64,000 nt of DNA, taken from Candidatus Schekmanbacteria bacterium. Its GTDB lineage: Bacteria > Schekmanbacteria > GWA2-38-11 > J061. The stretch's first letter is position 1; the number at the start of each line of letters is the position of its first letter. Shown piece after piece: positions 9,701 through 18,646 of this stretch. Both the position numbers and the translations under genes were made by a program. The stretch covers positions 124,001 to 188,000 of the forward strand of contig JACRJM010000007.1 of the NCBI GenBank assembly GCA_016219965.1, given 5' to 3'. The notes under the pieces were generated by a model that had not been told where the DNA came from, made no database searches, and worked only from the letters and a program-made list of their open reading frames with translations.

Positions 9701-11002
9701 TTACTTTGAAATCATCTTTGCGGCAGTTCTTCCAAGGTTGATGCTGTTGGCGATAGTCCTGTCATCAGGATGAAGCTGGCAGGAATCTGTTATGTAAAGT
9801 CCGTCCATTGAAGTTTTTATTCCGGGAATAAGTTGCCTAAAACCAATATCGCATATTGGCTGTGCAAATCGATCCCTGAAAACAAAGCTCTTCAATATCC
9901 AGTCATCCGAAAATTCTGGTTTTATCAGTTTCAGATAAGAGGAATATTCTTTCACTATATCCTCTGAAGACTTCTTGAATATTGGACTGTCTGAAGATAT
10001 ATACTGCGGCATATAAATTACTCTTGCTCCCTTAAGGAAGCCGCAGGGATTAAGGTTGGAATATTCAATTATTCCGGCAAGTTTTATTCTACTATCATTT
10101 ATGTTCAGCCAGAAATTCTCTGAAATAGAGTCTTTAATAAGGAGCAAAGCACATACCACGCCAATCGATTCAATCTTCCTGATTTTTTCCCAATAGTCGC
10201 CATTCACATCCGGGAGAATCTCAAGGAGTTCCGGAGAAGGAACTGTGGATATCACTGCATCGCTTTCAATCTCTTCTCCGTTAGCCTCAACCGCACAAAC
10301 CGTATTATTTTTATGGACAATTCTTTCAACCTTGGTGCTCGTTACTATTTTTCCGCCATTCGCTGTTATCCTTCGGCTGATCTCATCTACAAGTGTTTTT
10401 GTCCCGCCTTCTATAAAACCAAGTATCTCTCTTTGCAAAATCTTTGTCCGAGATTTTCCAATCCTATGTATCCTTGCCCACATCCATGCAGCTGAAAGTT
10501 TATCAGCATAATCACCAAACTTATGCCTTATGAGAGGTTCATGAAGTATTTTATAAACATTTTCTCCGAATTCTTTCTTAAGCCATTCATCAGCACGCAC
10601 ATTTTCTATATCTAACCACCCCTTTTCACTCTGACTTTTTACTGCCATTAGCCCTAAACCAAATTTCATTTTTTCAGCAAAGCTTAAATATGGAAACTTC
10701 AAAAGGTCAACAGCCCTGCCGAATGGCAATAGACTACTGTCATAAAAAATCCCCATTTTAGTCTTCACCCAATGAAGCTTATCAGCCATATCAAACTCAT
10801 TAAGCATTTCAAATAGGGGATAATCATTGAGACAAACAAAGTGATAATACCGCTCTATAAATCCTTCTTCTAAAGGAAAGGAGCTTGCAAGTCCTCCAAG
10901 AGCCGGAGACTTTTCGATAAGGGTAACATCATAATCTTTTTTAGAGAGGTCATATGCAGCCGCAAGTCCTGCCACTCCCCCTCCTATGATTGTAACTTTC
11001 AA
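9701..11002 (-). CDS. FAD-dependent oxidoreductase (amine oxidase / protoporphyrinogen oxidase-like)
   Basis: The N-terminus 'VTIIGGGVAGLAAAYDLSK' is the GXGXXG dinucleotide-binding Rossmann motif, followed by 'VTLIEKSPALGGLASSF', typical of the amine-oxidase/HemY/carotenoid desaturase superfamily and of FAD enzymes found in glycan clusters. The C-terminal 'GLYITDSCQLHPDDRTIANSINLGRTAA' is the second FAD contact. I chose a TTG start at 11002 because a strong Shine-Dalgarno (GGGAGGAG) lies 7 bases upstream and the product then begins directly with the Rossmann strand; a GTG at 11041 would add 13 residues and overlap the upstream gene. It is the last gene of the long minus-strand glycan operon. 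The substrate is unknown; a sugar or lipid redox step is inferred. Confidence 0.8.
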   Translation of the reverse strand: MKVTIIGGGVAGLAAAYDLSKKDYDVTLIEKSPALGGLASSFPLEEGFIERYYHFVCLNDYPLFEMLNEFDMADKLHWVKTKMGIFYDSSLLPFGRAVDLLKFPYLSFAEKMKFGLGLMAVKSQSEKGWLDIENVRADEWLKKEFGENVYKILHEPLIRHKFGDYADKLSAAWMWARIHRIGKSRTKILQREILGFIEGGTKTLVDEISRRITANGGKIVTSTKVERIVHKNNTVCAVEANGEEIESDAVISTVPSPELLEILPDVNGDYWEKIRKIESIGVVCALLLIKDSISENFWLNINDSRIKLAGIIEYSNLNPCGFLKGARVIYMPQYISSDSPIFKKSSEDIVKEYSSYLKLIKPEFSDDWILKSFVFRDRFAQPICDIGFRQLIPGIKTSMDGLYITDSCQLHPDDRTIANSINLGRTAAKMISK

Positions 11003-11016
11003 CTTCAAGCTCCTCC

Positions 11017-12408
11017 CTACGTTGTAAAAAGATAATCCCACATTCTTTTTACCAAAGACTGTATGTGTCTTAAAGATTTTATTTCAGATAGCATACCAAT
11101 TATTATACGCCATCTCAGATGAAAAGAAATAAATGCTTTTCTCTGCAGCGCCTTAAGTCTTTCTTTTGAAATCCCGGGAGGGCTATAGGGAACTCTGGAA
11201 TAAAAAAGCTCTCCCCATTTTATTTCTCCAACTTCACCTGTACTTTGAAGCACTCTTGTAGCCTCAGTCCCGGGAAGTGGAAGAAAATTACTGAAGTGCG
11301 CCCTCTTTATCTTGAGCTTCTTTGCAAACTTTATTGTTTCTTTTATATCATCTTCTGTCTCTGCCGGGTAGCCGATAATAAAAAAACCGCTCGGGTGCAA
11401 ACCTGCCTCATTTATAAGGTTAACTTTATCCTCAATCTCTTCGAGAGTGAGGCTTTTTTTCATATGGTTAAGTATCCTCTGCGATCCTGACTCTATTCCA
11501 ACAGTAAAAGAATAAACTCCAGTCTCTTTCATTGCCTGAAGCACCTCTCTATCAAGAGTATTAAGCCGTATACCGTTCGGGAAAGTATAGCTTATGTCCC
11601 AATTCCTCTCTCTTAACGCCTGACAAAATTCATAGACCCGTTCCTTATAAAGGTTGAAAACATCATCGATTATATGAAATTCCCTTACATTGTAATCATA
11701 GTAGAGCTGATCCATTTCTTTCATAACATTTTCAATGGATCTGAACCTCACCATTCGCCCCATATTGGTATGTGAAGCACAGAATGTACAAAGATAAGGG
11801 CATCCCCTTGAAGTTGAAATAGGCGCTATGGGGAAATTCTTAAAAAACGCACCCTGCGGATTTTCAGGATAGGTCCTCGGATCCATTAAATCCCATGCAG
11901 GAAATTCAATGGCATTTAAATCTTCAATATAAAGACGCTGATTCACTATTGTCTTCCCATTTTCCTTTCTCACAAGTCCTTCGATTGAATCAAATGGTAT
12001 ATCCTCTTTTCCTGATATCTTATTCATAAACTTGGGAAGACTTACTTCGCTTTCCCCGCAAAAACCGTAATCAGCAAATTTTGCATCATCAAGTACCCGT
12101 TCGCTTGTTGTGGAAACGTGCACTCCGCCAATGATCACAATGGTTTCAGGGCGGTTTTTCTTAACGATCTCCATCTGTTTTATTGTAGTTGCGAAATCGC
12201 ATGAGAATATCTGGAAGCCAACAACATCATGAGAATTTTTCTCAATGAACTCTTCAAATCTCCTCAAGTTCATCTTTTCCTTTATGCAATCGAGAATTCT
12301 TACTTCATTAAAGCCGTTCCTGCGTAGAGCTGAAGCAAGGTAACCCAGACCGATAGGAGGAACAACGTAATGTGTATCACTTATAGGAGTTACAAGCAGT
12401 ATCTTCAT
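11017..12408 (-). CDS. B12-binding-domain radical SAM protein (BchE/HpnJ-type)
   Basis: A 463-residue enzyme with an N-terminal cobalamin-binding-like Rossmann domain (MKILLVTPISDTHYV, 'IGLGYLASALRRNG', 'IVIIGGVHVSTTSE') and a central radical SAM domain with 'SRGCPYLCTFCASHT' (CX3CX2C) near residue 200. 'GIESGSQRILNHMKK' and 'GFFIIGYPAETEDDI' are further class B signatures. Members usually methylate unactivated carbons or perform ring rearrangements on lipids and antibiotics. It lies between a GT-C membrane gene upstream and the FAD oxidoreductase downstream, in the long minus-strand operon. Two more enzymes of the same type occur in that operon (15894 and 19989). Confidence 0.87.
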   Translation of the reverse strand: MKILLVTPISDTHYVVPPIGLGYLASALRRNGFNEVRILDCIKEKMNLRRFEEFIEKNSHDVVGFQIFSCDFATTIKQMEIVKKNRPETIVIIGGVHVSTTSERVLDDAKFADYGFCGESEVSLPKFMNKISGKEDIPFDSIEGLVRKENGKTIVNQRLYIEDLNAIEFPAWDLMDPRTYPENPQGAFFKNFPIAPISTSRGCPYLCTFCASHTNMGRMVRFRSIENVMKEMDQLYYDYNVREFHIIDDVFNLYKERVYEFCQALRERNWDISYTFPNGIRLNTLDREVLQAMKETGVYSFTVGIESGSQRILNHMKKSLTLEEIEDKVNLINEAGLHPSGFFIIGYPAETEDDIKETIKFAKKLKIKRAHFSNFLPLPGTEATRVLQSTGEVGEIKWGELFYSRVPYSPPGISKERLKALQRKAFISFHLRWRIIIGMLSEIKSLRHIQSLVKRMWDYLFTT

Positions 12409-12483
12409 GGCCCCTGTTTTTTTTTGAACTAATTCTTTAAGACTTAAAAAAGATTATGTCAATTCCTTAACAATAAGCCTGCG

Positions 12484-14388
12484 TTATCGGGCATCAATCT
12501 TATACACTTTATATGTCGTATTGAGCGAAGTTATATTCCCGTAGAAAGGGTCATCCCTTGGAGGTTTCTTTCCTTTCAGGAACTCAGCATATTCATCAAA
12601 TGCCATTTTTATAGCTGGTCTTGTACTTTTATCATTCTGATAAACAAGCTGGAGTTTAAAAATTCTGTTAAGATAACCGTCTATGTTCTCAAGCTTTTCA
12701 GGCGTCATGTGGGTGAAAACCCTCTCATACACCTCATCAAGGACTATATATTTCACATTAAAATGTTTAATAAATTCGGCAGAATACACCATATCACTTT
12801 CAATAGACTTTTCGTCCGGCACTTCTCCATACTCTATTTTCACAAGTGTACTGATGATGGGAGTCTTTGCAAAATAATCGGTGTTACGCTGCAAAGTCCT
12901 CGCAAGCATTCCATCCAAAATTCGCTTGCCGTGATAAGTCTGATAATACTGGAACCTTGTAAAATTATATCCTAGGTGATAAGTCCCCTTGGCACGCCAC
13001 CCTAATGGTACGTGAAGGATTGCAAAGTCGCCACTTTCGTTTTTTATTTGAGTATATACAGGAGGGACCTGCATATCAGAAATAAAAGTAAACGGAGCTG
13101 TCCATAATTCGAAGACAAGAACTGCCATTACCGGATACACGACAACATTTCTTTTTTTTATTTTATCACAAATATATTTTATCCCAAATCCGGCAAGAAT
13201 TGAGATAAAAAGCATCACCATGACACCATATCTCCCAGGAATCCGCACTGCGCTGAAAAAGGGGAGATAATAGGAAAGAATGTATGGCATTGGTATTCTC
13301 AAATGGCTTTCAAAGAAGCTTGCTTTGCCTCCTATATGCAAATAGGGACCCAGGCTCATGACCGCTGAAAAAGCAAAAAGAGAGAAATAAAATATTATTT
13401 CCTTGTCTCTCCATTTATAAATCATGAGAAGCAAAACTATCATAAGAGTCAAATATCCCGGGAATATTACTGTCTCCTGGAATACCCCGGAAAAACGGCT
13501 CATCATCATTGCCGACCTATCACCCCAGACAGGATGGAGAGGGTTGGGAATAAAATAGGCCAGAAGATCAATAGACTCACTTTCAGCATTTTCGAGCGTT
13601 GAAGAAAGTATCCCGCTCCCTTCAGATGCAATGAAATCAATCATCCTGTAAATTACCGGAGAAAACATGATAAGAAAAAGGATAAATACTGCACTGACCT
13701 TAATTATATTTTTTTTAAAACCGTCACCTTCTGCTTTAAAGCTGAAGAATATCAGGAATGGAATGGTATAGAGTATAGCGTAGAAACCATAAATCTCGCA
13801 GGAAAGCGCATTAAACAACAAAAATAATGCGCACCAGAATATATTACTTTTCTTCAATCCCTTTTCATTCAGGATTTTTAAAATAAAAAAGAAATATAGA
13901 GGCATCCATTGAGTAGACAGATAGTTTATAAACGATACCCTGAACATCCTGAACGGTGAAAAGGCATATATGATACCGCCAATCAACGCTGCCCACCGGC
14001 TGCCGGTAAGATACTCTATTAGAATAAATGCACCGTATCCTGATAAAATAAAAGTAAGAAATGTAATTATGTTAAAGGCAACCAGTGTGTCAGCGACAGG
14101 TGAAATTATAAGGGCAAAAATGCCGTTTATAATTGTAAGAGTGTGGAAAACAAGGGTTGTTCCAATTGGATAAAATATATACTTTGTAAAAAAGATACTC
14201 TCCCCATAAGAAAGCAGAGCTTTTTTAACCCACCATACATTCCAGACAAGCATGGACCCGTCAATATCATCACCAAGCTTGTGGGTCGTAAATTTAAAAA
14301 TCCATGGGTAGGTTAAGACAACAGTAAGGATTGAATAGAAAAGGAGAACAGGGATGTCTTTTATTATCTTCCTGCAAAAGTCCTTCAT
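12484..14388 (-). CDS. Multi-pass membrane protein, GT-C-like (unassigned)
   Basis: A 634-residue protein with about 12 membrane helices. Its start, 'LTYPWIFKFTTHKLGDDIDG', followed by 'WNVWWVKKAL', is a recognisable opening of a large family of uncharacterised bacterial membrane proteins often annotated as glycosyltransferase-like; the acidic residues in this first loop sit where GT-C enzymes have their catalytic acid. The last 150 residues are soluble and probably periplasmic. Its start codon shares a base with the stop of the upstream GT39-like gene, so the two are translationally coupled. I cannot name a substrate, and non-enzymatic roles are possible. Confidence 0.55.
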   Translation of the reverse strand: MKDFCRKIIKDIPVLLFYSILTVVLTYPWIFKFTTHKLGDDIDGSMLVWNVWWVKKALLSYGESIFFTKYIFYPIGTTLVFHTLTIINGIFALIISPVADTLVAFNIITFLTFILSGYGAFILIEYLTGSRWAALIGGIIYAFSPFRMFRVSFINYLSTQWMPLYFFFILKILNEKGLKKSNIFWCALFLLFNALSCEIYGFYAILYTIPFLIFFSFKAEGDGFKKNIIKVSAVFILFLIMFSPVIYRMIDFIASEGSGILSSTLENAESESIDLLAYFIPNPLHPVWGDRSAMMMSRFSGVFQETVIFPGYLTLMIVLLLMIYKWRDKEIIFYFSLFAFSAVMSLGPYLHIGGKASFFESHLRIPMPYILSYYLPFFSAVRIPGRYGVMVMLFISILAGFGIKYICDKIKKRNVVVYPVMAVLVFELWTAPFTFISDMQVPPVYTQIKNESGDFAILHVPLGWRAKGTYHLGYNFTRFQYYQTYHGKRILDGMLARTLQRNTDYFAKTPIISTLVKIEYGEVPDEKSIESDMVYSAEFIKHFNVKYIVLDEVYERVFTHMTPEKLENIDGYLNRIFKLQLVYQNDKSTRPAIKMAFDEYAEFLKGKKPPRDDPFYGNITSLNTTYKVYKIDAR

Positions 14389-15887
14389 CAGGCAATATTT
14401 CTCCTGCTATATTGGAATATGAAAATCCCCTTAAATCTTTTTTCCCCCTCAAGATAAAAATGACCGTCCATCCAATCTTTTAATTCTTTTGAAATTGGAT
14501 CAAGATGGTCAAGAGGATCCCACCATGAAAGGACAAGCCAGATTCGCCCTTTCCCCCTAACAGAATCAGGAACAACATCGGGAAGGAGATTAGAATGTTT
14601 CCAATCAGAGGGCTGCGGGTATCTTTCAAACATGGAAGTAGCCAGAAGTTTTTGTTCCGGAGAATCTTTCCAATAATACTCAAAACTCAGGAGGGTTGAC
14701 CTGCAGGAGTGACCCACTATATCTCCGGATTCCCATTTAGATTGAAGGTACTCAACTGGCTCTCTCATTTGGATCCTTGCATGTTCCCCAGGGGCCTGCT
14801 GTATATATGGGATTTCTTCATACATATTCTTATAGCCAAAATAGGAAAAGATAGTTACCGCCATCAATATAACGACAACTCCACCTTTTTTGATTTTTTT
14901 TACTTCCCCTGCGACAATGAGAAGAAATAATGGAAGAATAAATGATATATATCTATCAAGATAAACAGGATGATACAGGGAAACAACAAAGAGAATAAGC
15001 GGAGTTAAAATGACAAAAAAAGGAAGTAAAAAGTATTCTTTTGATCTTTCCTTTATGATTCCATACAAACCTGTTACAAACATTATCCCATAAACGAATG
15101 ATGCAATAAAGTAGTTAATCCGCGGAGAGCTGAACCCTACAGAGAAATTCTTAAGTGTATTAAATAAGCTTTTTATTCCAGGCCTTGGTATCCACGTTGA
15201 AACAAAACCTGAGGTATTAAAAAAATGTTCTTTAAGCATGACCGGAATCCATGGAAGATATGCAATCCCCACAGTTATAAGAGAGATTGCTAAACTCGTC
15301 AGCACTTTCCTTTTTTCTTTCATGAGGAAAGTGCAAAACGCCAGAGAGATGACCTCGATGGATACAACATACATCCCAAAATAATGTGTATACAGTAACA
15401 AAGCAGTAGAAAGAAAATAAAAGAAACAATACCTTCTTTCACCTGTTTTTATTGCAAGCAGCAGCGATGAAAAGGATAAGAATGATAGGAGGATAAAAAG
15501 GGAATACATTTTAACCTCCTGACTGTAATAGATGTGAAATGGTGAAATTGCAAGCAGGAATGATGCGGCTTGTGCTGTCTGCTCATCAAATAACTTTTTT
15601 GCTACTGCATAGAGTGCATAAATATTGAAGACCCCAAAAATAACAGATGGCAGTCTAAGCCAGAATTCTCCGCTCCCAAACTTTCCCCATAGATTCAATA
15701 ACAGAAAATATAAAGGTGGATTGCTATCAAGCACCCTTCCATTGAGAATCCCGCCAAGTTCTTCTTTCTGGAAAACGCACAAAACCTCATCAAACCAGAA
15801 GTCATAAGTCCCAAGCCTGTAGATTCTGAGGATTATACTTAATGTTATTATAAAAAAAATGGTTAGCCGGGAAGGGAGGCTTGTCAT
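14388..15887 (-). CDS. GT39/ArnT-family membrane glycosyltransferase
   Basis: A 499-residue protein with about 11 hydrophobic helices. It carries the clear PMT_2 domain pattern: 'RIYRLGTYDFWFDEVLCVF' in the first outer loop (catalytic acidic pair), 'SNPPLYFLLLNLWGKFG', then 'GEFWLRLPSVIFGVF' and 'AQAASFLLAISPFHIYYSQEVKMYSL'. These are standard ArnT/PMT_2 motifs. The enzyme would transfer a sugar from a polyprenyl phosphate on the periplasmic face. It lies 6 bases after a B12-type radical SAM gene and is coupled to the next membrane gene by a one-base overlap, so it belongs to the long glycan operon. Acceptor unknown. Confidence 0.8.
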   Translation of the reverse strand: MTSLPSRLTIFFIITLSIILRIYRLGTYDFWFDEVLCVFQKEELGGILNGRVLDSNPPLYFLLLNLWGKFGSGEFWLRLPSVIFGVFNIYALYAVAKKLFDEQTAQAASFLLAISPFHIYYSQEVKMYSLFILLSFLSFSSLLLAIKTGERRYCFFYFLSTALLLYTHYFGMYVVSIEVISLAFCTFLMKEKRKVLTSLAISLITVGIAYLPWIPVMLKEHFFNTSGFVSTWIPRPGIKSLFNTLKNFSVGFSSPRINYFIASFVYGIMFVTGLYGIIKERSKEYFLLPFFVILTPLILFVVSLYHPVYLDRYISFILPLFLLIVAGEVKKIKKGGVVVILMAVTIFSYFGYKNMYEEIPYIQQAPGEHARIQMREPVEYLQSKWESGDIVGHSCRSTLLSFEYYWKDSPEQKLLATSMFERYPQPSDWKHSNLLPDVVPDSVRGKGRIWLVLSWWDPLDHLDPISKELKDWMDGHFYLEGEKRFKGIFIFQYSRRNIA

Positions 15888-15893
15888 AAGTAT

Positions 15894-17351
15894 TTATTTT
15901 TTGGCGAAAAGCTCCCAGAATCTTTTCGCTCCATGAAATGGACTGACAATTCCTCTTATAATATATTTCCATGGATGAACTTTCATATCTTTTTTCATAT
16001 GATGTTCTATCCATGATTTATTAGCATATCTCAAACCAGATTCAAGGTCACAACTGTCAAGCATTTCAGTTCTTATAACTGCCCTGTTATAGCCGTCATA
16101 TTCCTCCCAGTTTTTGCTGAGGATAAAACCTTTCCTGTCTAGATCCTCAAAATACCTGCTCCCCGGAAAAGGAGTAATTATTGAGAACTGCAGGGAATCA
16201 GGATCCTGTTCTATTGCAAAATCGACTGTCCGTTTAATCGTATCCATTGTCTCCCCGGGAAGTCCAAATGCAAAGGTAAGATGAATCTTTATCCCAAGTT
16301 CTTTGGTTATCCTGATATTTTCTTTTGCTTTGGCAAGATCAAGATCTTTGCCGCAAACCTTTACAATGTCTTGAACGCCAGACTCAATCCCATATTTTAG
16401 AGCATAAAGTCCGGCATCAACCATCGCTTCCAGCATTTCGCGGTCTGAAGTATCAGCCCTTGCCATTATGGCCCATGGAACTTTCAAACCCTTTTTCTTT
16501 ATTTCATCACAAATACTGATAATTCTTTTTTTCCCAATGTTAAATGTATCATCATCGAAGTAGATTGATTTAAAACCCTTCTCATTAACCAACCAGGCCA
16601 TTTCATTTACAACATCCACCGGGTTCCTTGTGCGGTAAGAGTTCCCGCCGTACATTATCTGAGGCCATGAACAGAAGATACACTTGAAGGGACATCCTCT
16701 GCTTGCCCACATCTGGACACTCGGTTTTGGGATATTGCCGGGGGTATCATTATATTTCCCCATCTGGAGTTGATGTCTGGCCGGCCATGGGAAAAGATCA
16801 AGGTCAGTTACCAGCTTGCGCTCACCAGTAAAAATCACTTTACCATTTCTGTCTCTGAAGAAAAGCCCTTCTACGCTATTAAGATCTTTCTTCTCATCAA
16901 GGTGTTGAACCATTTCAAGAAGGGTAAATTCATACTCGCCTTTTAGTACGATATCCACACATTTAATGTTCTCGAGAAAACTGGCTTTGTACATGTTCAT
17001 ATCAGGACCGCAAAATACCACCGGAACATTTTCTCCCAGCATCTTTTTGGTCATTTCGGCAAATTTCAGGTCAATATCTATGCTGTTGGTCGAAACCTCA
17101 AAGACTACGATGTCAGGTGCGTAGTCTGTCAGCTTTTTAAAGAATTTTTTATCATCGTCACGGTTAGCAATGCCGTCAACAAGCCTGACGTCAATTGAGT
17201 TCTTTTCCAGAAGGGCAGCAGCATAAGCAAGGAAAAACGGAAACGGCATATATTCCGACTCTTCTTTCTCAAAGTGAGGCCAGCGGCTTCCAGCTCTCAC
17301 TCCATAGAAACCCTCTTTTGTCCATGGGGCATTTCCAAGAAATACTTTCAT
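15894..17351 (-). CDS. B12-binding-domain radical SAM protein
   Basis: A 485-residue enzyme. The N-terminal domain (MKVFLGNAPW..., 'DIVVFEVSTNSIDID', 'VVFCGPDMNMYK') has the cobalamin-binding-like Rossmann layout, and the central domain carries 'SRGCPFKCIFCSWPQ' near residue 216. 'IYFDDDTFNIGKKRI' and 'YGIESGVQDIVKVC' follow the class B pattern. The C-terminal 60 residues are basic and helical. The gene starts 10 bases after a GT4 gene and stops 6 bases before a GT39 gene. Methylation of a sugar or isoprenoid carbon is the family-based expectation; the actual substrate is unknown. Confidence 0.86.
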   Translation of the reverse strand: MKVFLGNAPWTKEGFYGVRAGSRWPHFEKEESEYMPFPFFLAYAAALLEKNSIDVRLVDGIANRDDDKKFFKKLTDYAPDIVVFEVSTNSIDIDLKFAEMTKKMLGENVPVVFCGPDMNMYKASFLENIKCVDIVLKGEYEFTLLEMVQHLDEKKDLNSVEGLFFRDRNGKVIFTGERKLVTDLDLFPWPARHQLQMGKYNDTPGNIPKPSVQMWASRGCPFKCIFCSWPQIMYGGNSYRTRNPVDVVNEMAWLVNEKGFKSIYFDDDTFNIGKKRIISICDEIKKKGLKVPWAIMARADTSDREMLEAMVDAGLYALKYGIESGVQDIVKVCGKDLDLAKAKENIRITKELGIKIHLTFAFGLPGETMDTIKRTVDFAIEQDPDSLQFSIITPFPGSRYFEDLDRKGFILSKNWEEYDGYNRAVIRTEMLDSCDLESGLRYANKSWIEHHMKKDMKVHPWKYIIRGIVSPFHGAKRFWELFAKK

Positions 17352-17361
17352 CTAACTTTCC

Positions 17362-18639
17362 TTACGAAAATAATGGAACATAATATTTATCTATAATCTT
17401 ATCCCAACTGTAAAGAGATTCAGCAAGTTTTCTTCCTTTTTTCCCCATGCTTTCCCTGAGATCAGGTGAATCAAGAAGAAGCTCGATCTTGTCCATAAGC
17501 GCTTTTTCATCACCAGGAGTGACTAAAAAACCTGTTTCGCCATCAACAACTATATTCTGTAATCCACCGACAGCGGAGGCAATAACCGGCAATCCGCATG
17601 CCATAGCCTCTACGGCAACAATCCCAAAAGGCTCCATCCACAGAGATGGAACAACCACTATATCTGCCTCATTATAAATCGCAGGAAGATTATCCTGATC
17701 TACCCATTTTATCAATTTGAAATATTCCCCCTGAAAACGGTTCTCATAAGGCTTGAAATAATCATCCACTGTCAACATAAGCATAATATCATTACGTTTT
17801 GAAAGAAGTAACTTAAATGCATTCTCAAGGATTGTAAGCCCCTTTGCATATTCTGCAACCCTTCCTGCCATAAGTATCTTTTTAATACCATTATCTCTTT
17901 TTTTCTCAAGGGGAACAAATTTTTCAGTATTAACCCCAGATGGTATCATTTCTACCTGCTTGTTTAATTTTGTGACAACATCTTTAACGTAATCATTATA
18001 CACTACAATTCGCGAGACCCCTTTAATGCTCTCAGACACAACATATTTATAATAATTCAAAAAAACCACGGAGAAAAGATATTCCTGGGTAAAATGGAAC
18101 ATAATTCTGCTAAAAGGATATGCATTAATTTTCCAATTAAGTATTATCTTCGCACACTCTTTTAATAAACTTATATTCCCGAACCGGCATTTTTTACATT
18201 TTACTGAATCATCAAAAATATTATTTGAGCAAATTTCACTGTCGGCAAAAAAGAGCTTGTTGTTAGAACATATAATTTCGTAGGAATAAAATCTGAAAAT
18301 CTGAGGATAGTCCTTTAAAGCTTTTGAAACATAAGGCTTTAGAAAATATCCATCACCTAAAAAGACATAGTCTGGCTTAAACTTATCTATTGCTTCCTTA
18401 AACTTCCTGGGGACATTTACAAAATTAAAAGTGAGCTTGTTAAAAGGGATATGGCATACTTCAAAAGGAAGCTCTGATTTTATTACACCGCGGGGAAAAT
18501 AGAGGTCAAAATCAGGGACAAAGAGTTTTACTTCAAACCCTCTCTTTTTCATTCCGGAAGCAATCTGAAAAAGGTCATTCCACGATCCTCCTCCCGCAGG
18601 CCAGTGGAAAAGAAGATCTACAAAAGCTATTTTTTTCAT
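17362..18639 (-). CDS. Glycosyltransferase family 4 (tandem paralogue A)
   Basis: A 425-residue GT-B enzyme. The C-terminal donor domain has 'KKILMAGRVAEYAKGLTIL' and the retaining GT4 E-X7-E region 'EPFGIVAVEAMACGLPVIASAVGG'. The N-terminal acceptor domain begins 'FVDLLFHWPAGGGSWNDLF', with the glycine-rich loop expected for GT4. The middle contains an unusual cysteine group (CSNN..., CSNNIF, CKKCRFG) over about 40 residues. The same arrangement appears in the next upstream gene, with which it shares overall organisation, so they are tandem paralogues. The gene is 7 bases from its paralogue and 10 bases from a radical SAM gene. It probably adds a hexose to a polyprenyl-linked glycan in the cytoplasm. 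Confidence 0.87.
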   Translation of the reverse strand: MKKIAFVDLLFHWPAGGGSWNDLFQIASGMKKRGFEVKLFVPDFDLYFPRGVIKSELPFEVCHIPFNKLTFNFVNVPRKFKEAIDKFKPDYVFLGDGYFLKPYVSKALKDYPQIFRFYSYEIICSNNKLFFADSEICSNNIFDDSVKCKKCRFGNISLLKECAKIILNWKINAYPFSRIMFHFTQEYLFSVVFLNYYKYVVSESIKGVSRIVVYNDYVKDVVTKLNKQVEMIPSGVNTEKFVPLEKKRDNGIKKILMAGRVAEYAKGLTILENAFKLLLSKRNDIMLMLTVDDYFKPYENRFQGEYFKLIKWVDQDNLPAIYNEADIVVVPSLWMEPFGIVAVEAMACGLPVIASAVGGLQNIVVDGETGFLVTPGDEKALMDKIELLLDSPDLRESMGKKGRKLAESLYSWDKIIDKYYVPLFS

Positions 18640-18646
18640 ACTGAAA

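Noticed and set aside
11003-11041. GTG start for the FAD oxidoreductase at 11041
   Set aside because: It would place 13 odd residues before the Rossmann strand and hide a strong Shine-Dalgarno inside the coding region; TTG 11002 fits better.
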